Below, one piece after another: positions 53,763 to 60,507 of a stretch of 64,000 nt of DNA. Made by a program: the position numbers and the translations under genes. Within the stretch, counting starts at the first letter, position 1, and every line of letters begins with the position of its first letter. Origin of the DNA: an uncultured Prevotella sp. (GTDB taxonomy: Bacteria > Bacteroidota > Bacteroidia > Bacteroidales > Bacteroidaceae); contig CAKPYB010000003.1 of the NCBI GenBank assembly GCA_934202525.1, positions 62,001 to 126,000 on the forward strand. The letters are read 5' to 3'. Under the pieces are notes generated by a model. It saw only the letters and a program-made list of their open reading frames with translations, was not told where the DNA came from and did no database searches.

Positions 53763-54227
53763 ATGGAATATATGTCTCAGGAAGGTTACGATGAGCTCGT
53801 GGCCGAACTTCAACACATGGTTAACGTAGAGTTGCCAGCCGTTCGCGATGCGATAGCTGAGGCCCGCGATAAGGGCGACCTCAGTGAGAATTTCGAGTAT
53901 CATGCAGCCAAGCGTGAGCAGGGCAAACTGTTGAGCCGCATCAGCTTCAAGCAGAAGGTCTTGGAGAATGCCCGTGTCATCGACAAGTCTCGCCTGAAGA
54001 GCGATACCGTTGGCTTGTTGAGCAAGATTAAGATTACCAATCTCGCCAACAAGTGCAGCATGAATTATACCATAGTAAATCCTCACGAGGCAGATCTCCA
54101 TAGTGGAAAAATCTCTATCAAGTCGCCTATCGCCAAGGCCCTTCTGGGTAAGAAGGCAGGTGAAGAGGTAATGGTAAAGGTACCAGCCGGCTTGCTCAAA
54201 TTCCGTCTGGATAGCGTGGAGTTGTAA
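53763..54227 (+). CDS. greA: Transcription elongation factor GreA
   Basis: Binds the RNA polymerase secondary channel and triggers cleavage of backtracked RNA. The 154-aa protein has the N-terminal coiled coil (about 1-75) with the catalytic acidic tip DKGDLSENFEY (about 37-47) and the C-terminal FKBP-like domain ending in VPAGLLKFRLDSV. It has its own promoter and a terminator at 54248-54290. The length is typical for the family. Confidence 0.96.
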   Translation: MEYMSQEGYDELVAELQHMVNVELPAVRDAIAEARDKGDLSENFEYHAAKREQGKLLSRISFKQKVLENARVIDKSRLKSDTVGLLSKIKITNLANKCSMNYTIVNPHEADLHSGKISIKSPIAKALLGKKAGEEVMVKVPAGLLKFRLDSVEL

Positions 54228-54247
54228 TGTATTCTTTAAAAGGAAAA

Positions 54248-54296
54248 CTCCCGATAATTTAAAACTGATCAAACTATCGGGAGGTTCTCTTTTTAT
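54248..54296. terminator. Bidirectional terminator between greA and the MutS-family gene
   Basis: A perfect 9-bp stem (54248-54256 with 54275-54283) has a T-rich tail on the plus strand and TTTTCCTTTT on the minus strand. Confidence 0.78.
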
Positions 54297-54297
54297 T

Positions 54298-56241
54298 CTA
54301 ATATTTTTCCAGAATCTTATTCAGTAAGAAGGTGGCATTCTGGTTTCTTGCCACACCCTTCTGAATCTTATAGGTATAGGTAACATCCGTGCCCAAATCT
54401 ATCTCGAAACAATAGTTGTGGAATTTTCCTGATGCATCATTCTCCATTTTGGAAAGTTCCAGATCGTGGGTAGCGATGATACCGCTCACCGGCTGCTTGG
54501 CAATGGCTTCGAGGAACTTTCTCGAACCATTCAGCTTATCCAACGAATTCGTTCCCTTCAGAATCTCATCCAGGATAATCAGCGTTCGGAGTGGCTCCTT
54601 GTTGCCCTCTGCGCTTTCTTTGCAGAACATTCCCTCTGCACTTTCCCTGCAGAACTTCAGAAGTTCCTCCAGTCTTATCAGCTCAGCATTAAAGTAAGAG
54701 ATGCCATGCGTCAAATCATCGGTGGTTCTCATACTCGAGAACAGTCTGAAACGGGAAATCTTCAGCTGATCAGCAAACACCGGCATACCCGCCATCGCCA
54801 GGATATAGTTCACACCCAGCGAACGGAGGAAGGTACTCTTTCCCGCCATGTTGGCTCCGGTGATGATATAATAGTTGTCGTCCTTGATGGTGAAATCATT
54901 CTTCACCGCCTTGGCACTCAGGAAAGGATGATAGAGATTCTTGCCCTCGAACACGATTTCCGGACTTCCGATTCCTGCATTTTCAGAAACATCGCTTTCT
55001 GCATCTGCTTCCTGCTTTCCCGAAACAAATTCCGCTTCTTCTGCCTCCGGATGATTATATCTGAAATCCGCCATCGAAACCATCGCATCCATCTCGCTGA
55101 TGATATGCATCCATTCCTCCATTTTCACCATATAGGTATTCTTCCATTTCAGGAAACTGCGAACCAGGAAGAAATCGCTCAGCATGAAGGCATCGGTGAA
55201 GAAAAGACCCAGGAAGTTGCCTCTTCTGTCATACCCCTTCAATATCTTTTCCAGTTGGGCAAAGGAAGGCAGGGCATCTGCCAGGGAATTCTGCATCTCC
55301 TTGCCTGATTCGCTATGGAAATTGCGCCTGTTGATAAGCTGAAGTATCTGAGCATAGGCGATGAGCTGATGTCGAAGCTTGCCGCCGTTGCTGTCTATCT
55401 TATCAAGTGTCTGCTTGCAGACGAAGAACACCACCATGTATTGAACCAACACCCACCACAGGGCGAAATTTACCGAAACCATATCGCATATCGATAAAAT
55501 CACGGAACCGATGACTCCGATAATCAGCAGCCATCCGATAACGAGCGAAACCGGAGACCCAAACCATGCCGGCACCTCCATCTTCGAAACCTTCTGCATC
55601 GCATCCACCACCGCAGCAGAATCAATCTTCTTCGTCTTGCCATTCACCATTTTGCCATCCGCAGTTTGGCTTCTGTTCTTTTCGCCAAGTGCCAGAAATT
55701 CCATTCGCCAGTTTTCGCCTTCTCCCGCCAATTCCTTCTGCAAATCCCTTCTTCTTTTGATATCTTCCAGGCTCAGAGGCGTTTCCCGGGTAAGATTCCT
55801 GGCGAGTGCCTCTGAACCGCCCGAAGTAATGGTTCGGCAGATGCGGTTGAACAGCGAACTCTTGCCGAAGACATCGAGGTCGAAGGAATAAGGATGCTGC
55901 GGATTCTGATAGGAATCGCCCGTCTCGAAAGGCGAGAAATCCCCCTCCAAAGCCTTGATTTCGTCCTGATAAACTTTGAGCAAAGCCGAAAGATGCTCTA
56001 TCTTCTCCTTGTTCTTATCGTCAAGTCGTCTGATTCCCAGATAGGCAATCAGGCACAGCGCCGCCCCCATCAGATAGTTCTGTGTATCCCCATCCAATGC
56101 GAAATAGCAGACCAGGAAGGCGAGGATGCCGCCAAAAGCCAGCAGCTCTCCTGTTATAAATCCCGTATTCTTACGCTTCAGGGCAGCCACCTCAGCAGCG
56201 TATCGGCTTACATATTGTTGATAATTCTCCTTGATATTCAT
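54298..56241 (-). CDS. Membrane-associated MutS-family ATPase
   Basis: DNA mismatch-repair-like ATPase of unknown role, 647 aa. It has two transmembrane helices near the N-terminus (about 25-65, TGELLAFGGILAFLVCYFAL and the next) and two more at about 225-275 (VIGWLLIIGVIGSVILS). The C-terminal MutS domain V follows, with Walker A GANMAGKST (462-470), SMRTTDDLTHGISYF and Walker B LIILDEILKGTNS. It lacks the mismatch-binding domain. Such membrane MutS-like proteins are common in Bacteroidota. It has no co-directional partner. Confidence 0.85.
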   Translation of the reverse strand: MNIKENYQQYVSRYAAEVAALKRKNTGFITGELLAFGGILAFLVCYFALDGDTQNYLMGAALCLIAYLGIRRLDDKNKEKIEHLSALLKVYQDEIKALEGDFSPFETGDSYQNPQHPYSFDLDVFGKSSLFNRICRTITSGGSEALARNLTRETPLSLEDIKRRRDLQKELAGEGENWRMEFLALGEKNRSQTADGKMVNGKTKKIDSAAVVDAMQKVSKMEVPAWFGSPVSLVIGWLLIIGVIGSVILSICDMVSVNFALWWVLVQYMVVFFVCKQTLDKIDSNGGKLRHQLIAYAQILQLINRRNFHSESGKEMQNSLADALPSFAQLEKILKGYDRRGNFLGLFFTDAFMLSDFFLVRSFLKWKNTYMVKMEEWMHIISEMDAMVSMADFRYNHPEAEEAEFVSGKQEADAESDVSENAGIGSPEIVFEGKNLYHPFLSAKAVKNDFTIKDDNYYIITGANMAGKSTFLRSLGVNYILAMAGMPVFADQLKISRFRLFSSMRTTDDLTHGISYFNAELIRLEELLKFCRESAEGMFCKESAEGNKEPLRTLIILDEILKGTNSLDKLNGSRKFLEAIAKQPVSGIIATHDLELSKMENDASGKFHNYCFEIDLGTDVTYTYKIQKGVARNQNATFLLNKILEKY

Positions 56242-56300
56242 TTTAATTTTACATAATAAGTTAAATTCGTTAACATTAACGAAAATAAAGGTATTTAATC

Positions 56301-56410
56301 TTTGTTTGTAACGGAAAAACTCGTAACTTTGCAGCAGAGTTCATCCATCATTTGAAGGAAGGAAATCGAAGGACGTTAGGTCAAGATGCCTTGCGTCCTT
56401 TGCTGTTTTA
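56301..56410 (+). ncRNA. Candidate small RNA from an orphan promoter
   Basis: TTTG (56301-56304), exactly 19 bp, TAACTTTG (56324-56331) is a full-consensus plus-strand promoter, yet no plus-strand gene follows for 1.8 kb. About 40 nt later a 12-bp stem with two mismatches (56369-56380 with 56389-56400) is followed by TGCTGTTTTA, giving a transcript of about 75 nt. The hairpin may simply be the terminator of the convergent nitroreductase gene. Confidence 0.4.
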
Positions 56411-56938
56411 TAAGATATTATAGGATACATTCTCCTCCTTCCACTTATCCTTTGCTTCCACCTGATTCTTCGGATATCCGATGATGAGGGTGTTGAGCGG
56501 AATCATCGTCTTGGGCAGATGCAGCAGTTGCTGCATTCCCTCGTATCGTTCTTTCAGGGGGTAGAGGGCTGTCCATACACCGCCAAGTCCCAGGCCGTGA
56601 GCCATCAGCAGGATGTTCTCCGTGGCTGCCGAACAGTCTTGAATCCAGAACTCCTGCTCTGTGCCTTCCAGCGTCTTGTCCAGGCATCCGCAAACCACGA
56701 TGGCGAGTGGTGCCTGCTTCACCATGCTGGCATAAGGGCTGAACTGTGGTATCTGGTCGAGAATCTCCCGGTCGTTGATAACCACAAAATGCCAAGGCTG
56801 CTTGTTGCATGCCGATGGAGCCGCCATGCCGGCACGCAGCATCATCTCCACCTTCTCCGGCTCTACAGGCATGTCTGTATAGCTTCTTACCGATGTACGG
56901 CTCATGATATTTTCAAAAATCTGATTCTTTTCCATCAT
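56408..56938 (-). CDS. Nitroreductase family protein
   Basis: FMN-dependent NAD(P)H oxidoreductase, 176 aa, cytoplasmic. It shows the N-terminal phosphate-binding RTSVRSY motif (about residues 15-21), the AAPSACNKQPWHFVVI segment and the GLGGVWTALYP stretch, all typical of small flavin reductases. The ATG codons at 56938 and 56935 are both possible. Upstream lie a TATATTTG box (57081-57088) and two identical 24-bp palindromes (57103-57168), suggesting regulated, perhaps redox-controlled, expression. Confidence 0.9.
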   Translation of the reverse strand: MMEKNQIFENIMSRTSVRSYTDMPVEPEKVEMMLRAGMAAPSACNKQPWHFVVINDREILDQIPQFSPYASMVKQAPLAIVVCGCLDKTLEGTEQEFWIQDCSAATENILLMAHGLGLGGVWTALYPLKERYEGMQQLLHLPKTMIPLNTLIIGYPKNQVEAKDKWKEENVSYNIL

Positions 56939-57080
56939 TGTTTTTCTGTGTGAGTCTTATTTTTTAGGCGAATCATAGCATTCCATAAGCCAGTCGAGCA
57001 CATATTCTCTTTATGTTCTATTTATTCACTTTGCTATTCATTTTGCATTCTATCTTGATTGCTAAAAATGAAATGCGCTG

Positions 57081-57168
57081 CAAATATACGAAACTTTTTC
57101 AAGAAATTTGCAGTGTATTGCAAATTTCTTGTGTTTCTGAGTAAAATTTGCAGTGTATTGCAAATTTT
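57081..57168 (-). promoter_or_regulatory. Nitroreductase promoter with two palindromic operators
   Basis: Minus-strand TATATTTG at 57081-57088. Upstream, the 24-bp palindrome AAATTTGCAGTGTATTGCAAATTT-type sequence (half-site AAATTTGCA) occurs at 57104-57127 and 57144-57167, exactly 40 bp apart (about four helix turns). The promoter-proximal copy covers the -33 position. Confidence 0.7.
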
Positions 57169-57230
57169 CTTTCTGTAAAACTGATAACACATTCTGTAAT
57201 CTGTATATCCGAGAATCTGTATTTATTTAG

Positions 57231-57281
57231 TTTTATTGCCCGATACATCCTATAGCTTTTATTGCCCGATACATCCTATAG
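57231..57281. repeat. 26-bp tandem duplication at the 3' end of a membrane protein gene
   Basis: A 25-bp sequence at 57231-57255 is repeated exactly at 57257-57281. The 26-bp period is not a multiple of three, and it shifts the frame to a stop in the second copy. Confidence 0.85.
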
Positions 57282-57913
57282 TATGCGTATATATAAGCCG
57301 ATGTAGTGGTTATCATACTGATGAAATTCATGCTGGTGATGGCTGCCTGCTGGGTGTTACCTGCCAGATAAAACACTGCAACAGGGAGTATATTTGAGCA
57401 TATCAGCCATACCATGAAAACCAGGATAAGGGCTATGCCCAGTTTGCGCATGTTGCCCCTGTGCTTGCTGCACAGATGACAGCCGGCTACCAGGGAGGCG
57501 ATGACGGAAATCAGGCCCATCGTGCTTTCTGTCCAGGTGAGTATGGAAGCCATTTGGGTAATCTGTCCGTTCTGCATCATCTTTACGAGATGAAGATTGA
57601 AGCATTGGCCCAGGATGAATGAGAGCACATAGTAAAGTACCATCAACTCGCTGCAGCGTCGTAGCAATTTTACGCCTGCCGGTAGCGTGCAGCGGAATAT
57701 TCCCCATAAAGCTATAGGGGCGAGCTGCAAGACCAGTTGCTTGATGGTAACCAGGATGGGACTTATTGGAATCAGGATGGGACTTGTTCTGAAGGATAAG
57801 CCCGCTTGTCCGCAAACAGAAAATGACAGCGAAAACAATGCGAAAAAGCAATATGCATACATGGCATATTGTGCAATGCGATTTATATCTATAGAATAAC
57901 TTTTTCTTTCCAT
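57233..57913 (-). CDS. Polytopic membrane protein, unknown function
   Basis: A 226-aa inner-membrane protein with about six hydrophobic helices (about 16-34, 49-72, 88-106, 126-146, 157-178 and 187-208). It resembles small DUF2975-type membrane proteins in size and topology, but no signature is secure. It has a few His/Cys residues (CHLCSKHRGN, about 145-154). Its C-terminal ten residues are encoded by a 26-bp tandem duplication that changes the reading frame, so the natural end may have been different. A minus-strand TATCTTTG box is at 57965-57972. Confidence 0.7.
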   Translation of the reverse strand: MERKSYSIDINRIAQYAMYAYCFFALFSLSFSVCGQAGLSFRTSPILIPISPILVTIKQLVLQLAPIALWGIFRCTLPAGVKLLRRCSELMVLYYVLSFILGQCFNLHLVKMMQNGQITQMASILTWTESTMGLISVIASLVAGCHLCSKHRGNMRKLGIALILVFMVWLICSNILPVAVFYLAGNTQQAAITSMNFISMITTTSAYIYAYYRMYRAIKAIGCIGQ

Positions 57914-58090
57914 AATTCTACGTTTGATGATTTTATAAACAGCTTATCTTGCATAAAGCCATTGCAAAGATACGAAGTTTTTGGGAAATTCTAGCAAAAT
58001 AGGTGAAAATGTTTGGCTATTATGATATATACTTGTTAAAAGAATGGCGGAGAGACCGATAAAAACTCTTAAAAATCATAACGTATCTTC

Positions 58091-58119
58091 TTGAATACCA
58101 GTATTTGTTGTTATCTTTG
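58091..58119 (+). promoter_or_regulatory. Promoter of the nitroreductase-like lipoprotein gene
   Basis: TTG (58091-58093) and TATCTTTG (58112-58119), 18 bp apart. Transcription would start near 58126, so the coding start must lie downstream, at 58202 or 58211. Confidence 0.6.
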
Positions 58120-58124
58120 CATGG

Positions 58125-58195
58125 TATATACTAATAACGCTACGTGGATAAATACTAATAGCGCTACATGGGTATATACTAATAGGAATATAAGT
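58125..58195 (+). repeat. 24-bp tandem repeat in the leader of the lipoprotein gene
   Basis: Copies at 58125-58148 and 58149-58172 and a partial third from 58173 share TATACTAATA followed by (A/G)CGCTAC(G/A)TGG. They begin right at the predicted transcription start. Confidence 0.75.
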
Positions 58196-58201
58196 TTAAT
58201 C

Positions 58202-58843
58202 ATGAGTAATATGAAGAAGATTTTCTTAGGATTGGCAGCAGCACTGATGTTGACTGCCTGCAACGAGAACAGACAGCCGGAGGCAACGACCAGCGTTGAC
58301 TCTGCAAGTGTGGTAACCGACTTGATGATGAGTCGCAGAAGCATCCGTGCTTACAAGGATTCCGTCATCAGCCGTGATACCCTGAACGAGATTTTGAAAT
58401 GCGGCATCCATGCGCCAAATGGGCAGAACCTGCAGTCGTATGAAATCAGAGTGATTGATTCTCCTGCACTTATCGATTCGATAACCCAAGCCGTGGTAAA
58501 GGATAATCCTAAGATAGCAGAGCGCAAGGGCTTCAAGAACATCTTCGTGAATGCCCCATGTGTGGTTTGCATCGCCTACGATACTACTTATGATATGGCG
58601 CAGATTGATTGCGGTTTGCTGGGCGAGAACATCATTCTTGCTGCATGGTCAAGGGGCATCGGTTCCTGCTGTCTGGGCAGTTCAGCCCGTTGGATACAGG
58701 ATTCGCCGTCAGCCAAGCCTTACCTCGACCGCATGGCATTCTCCAAGAATTACAAACTGCTCTACTGCATCGCCCTGGGTTATCCTGACGAATCGCCGGA
58801 GGCAAAGGCAAGACGACAGGACATGATAAAGTTCATGGATTAG
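58202..58843 (+). CDS. Nitroreductase-family lipoprotein
   Basis: Predicted flavin reductase exported to the envelope, 213 aa from ATG 58202 (58211 is the alternative). It has a lipoprotein signal peptide with LTAC (Cys20) and then a nitroreductase fold: MMSRRSIRAYKD (about 44-55), CGIHAPNGQNLQSYEIRVI and GIGSCCLGSSARWI. Export of an FMN enzyme is uncommon and would need flavin in the periplasm. The frame is open upstream to 58091, but the promoter lies there, so I discard the longer version. A tandem repeat occupies the leader. Confidence 0.82.
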   Translation: MSNMKKIFLGLAAALMLTACNENRQPEATTSVDSASVVTDLMMSRRSIRAYKDSVISRDTLNEILKCGIHAPNGQNLQSYEIRVIDSPALIDSITQAVVKDNPKIAERKGFKNIFVNAPCVVCIAYDTTYDMAQIDCGLLGENIILAAWSRGIGSCCLGSSARWIQDSPSAKPYLDRMAFSKNYKLLYCIALGYPDESPEAKARRQDMIKFMD

Positions 58844-58853
58844 GATAAATGAA

Positions 58854-58890
58854 GAGGGTGTGTCATAAACTTATGACAAACCCTCCCAAT
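58854..58890. terminator. Hairpin between the lipoprotein and beta-helix genes
   Basis: GAGGGT (58854-58859) pairs with 58880-58885, and TGTCATAA (58861-58868) with 58871-58878, making one nearly continuous stem between convergent genes. Confidence 0.65.
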
Positions 58891-58934
58891 AAAAGAAAAC
58901 CTTATAGTCAAAATAGAAATTAGCTATTCTTTTT

Positions 58935-60464
58935 TTAGTACTTCGCATTCTGAGGGTCGAAGTTGGTCCAACCGCTCATCCAGTTGTTGCTGCCATCGAA
59001 GGCTCCGATGTAGCTTACGGTGTCGAAACCTGTCCAGCCGGTGAAACTTGCAGCACCGAGCAATGGGCTTCCGGCGATAGGAGTATAACCATCTGTACCT
59101 ACCAATGAGGTCCATGAATCAAAATACTTGTTGCTTGGCTCTGAGAAGAAGAAGGTGTTGCTGTATGACTTCTGGTTCTTGTCGATATCCTGCTTCTTCG
59201 CTGCATCGTAGAGATAATCCTCATACATCTTGTTAGCATCAGTGCCAACGGCATCCATACCAGCGAAATATACATTCTGAAGCTTGAACTTGCCATCCTT
59301 TGCATCCTTCACGGTTTCACCCTTCTCACCATCGATAATCAAACCGATAGGCCAGCCTAAGGCCACTGAGTTGATGCAGTTGAGGTTAGAAGAACGGCGA
59401 ATCTGCATGGCTGCCTGGAACTTGCCGAGGGCTGAACCGTTGTTCGGATTGTAGGCACCGGCTGTGATATAATCGGTGGTGTTCTGGAACTTAGAATCCA
59501 ATACCTTAGGACCTACGAAGGTGATGTTAGAGAAGGTTGCCTTGGTACGAGGATCTACGGTTGCACCATCGGCGCAGTTGTCGCTCTCGAAACCATTGCT
59601 CTGAGAGGTATCGGCTATCTTGCTGTTGCGCAGTGAAAGACCATACTGCACCTTGCCTGAGAAACCATTATCGGTATCGAAATCATCATCCCAGCCCTTG
59701 TAGGCTACGAGATACTTGCAGTTCACGGTACCACCAAACCACTCGAAGGAATCATCATTGGAATAAGATACCTGTACGTGGTCAATCTGTGTGCCGGAAC
59801 CTACAGAACCGAAGGTCAAACCGTTGATCTCCTTATCCTTCTGGAATGGATAACCGGCAAACTCGATGCGTACATAGCTTAAAGTACCAGAATTATCTGC
59901 ATCATCTGCACCACCATGCTTGGTACGAGGACCACCCTCTATCTGCTGCTCAGTCTGGTTGTTCTTAGCCTTACCGCAGAGAATAATGCCACCCCAGTCG
60001 CCAGGCTTTCTGCTGCCGGCAGCCTCTTCAGATGTAAAGACGATAGGCTCTGTGGCTGTACCTTTGGCGATGAGTTTACCGCCACGCTCTGCGATGAGTG
60101 TCGCCTTGGTCTGCTTGTCGCCCTTGATGATAGTTCCCGGTTCGATGGTGAGCTCAGCACCTTCTGCAATATATACCCATCCTTTGAGGAGATAAGTGCC
60201 TTTCTTTAAAGTCTGCTTGCCTGTGAAGACGAACTCCTGGTCGCCGTTGCCAATCTGTGTACCATTGGCGTTTTCCTTGTCATCTGTTCCGAAGAGAATG
60301 TGGTCGCAAGCCTTCAAGCCGCCATTGGTTGTCCACTTGTAAACTACTTCTGGTCCTGGATTTGGAGAAGGAGTTGGATCGTCATTGTCACTGCTGCAGC
60401 TGCTCAACATGGCAGATGCTGCGAGGATGCCCATGCATCCATAGAAATACATCTTGTTCATCAT
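58935..60464 (-). CDS. Beta-helix lipoprotein co-transcribed with a TonB receptor
   Basis: A 509-aa surface lipoprotein (LSSC, Cys23, then Ser/Asp/Pro-rich linker). The body is mostly Gly/Asn/Asp-rich beta-helix sequence, with GWVYIAEGAELTIEPGTIIK, GDWGGIILCGKA, YVRIEFAGYPF and SYSNDDSFEWFGG. This family typically sits directly after a TonB-dependent receptor in Bacteroidota and is often annotated as a hypothetical or T9SS-like protein. It may capture the receptor's ligand. It starts 43 bp after the receptor gene on the same strand. Confidence 0.78.
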   Translation of the reverse strand: MMNKMYFYGCMGILAASAMLSSCSSDNDDPTPSPNPGPEVVYKWTTNGGLKACDHILFGTDDKENANGTQIGNGDQEFVFTGKQTLKKGTYLLKGWVYIAEGAELTIEPGTIIKGDKQTKATLIAERGGKLIAKGTATEPIVFTSEEAAGSRKPGDWGGIILCGKAKNNQTEQQIEGGPRTKHGGADDADNSGTLSYVRIEFAGYPFQKDKEINGLTFGSVGSGTQIDHVQVSYSNDDSFEWFGGTVNCKYLVAYKGWDDDFDTDNGFSGKVQYGLSLRNSKIADTSQSNGFESDNCADGATVDPRTKATFSNITFVGPKVLDSKFQNTTDYITAGAYNPNNGSALGKFQAAMQIRRSSNLNCINSVALGWPIGLIIDGEKGETVKDAKDGKFKLQNVYFAGMDAVGTDANKMYEDYLYDAAKKQDIDKNQKSYSNTFFFSEPSNKYFDSWTSLVGTDGYTPIAGSPLLGAASFTGWTGFDTVSYIGAFDGSNNWMSGWTNFDPQNAKY

Positions 60465-60507
60465 TGTTTCTCGTTTTATTAAACAAACATCTAATTATTC
60501 TTATTAT

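Noticed and set aside
58091..58201. Longer N-terminus for the nitroreductase lipoprotein
   Set aside because: It would need a TTG start upstream of the predicted transcription start and would place the signal peptide internally.
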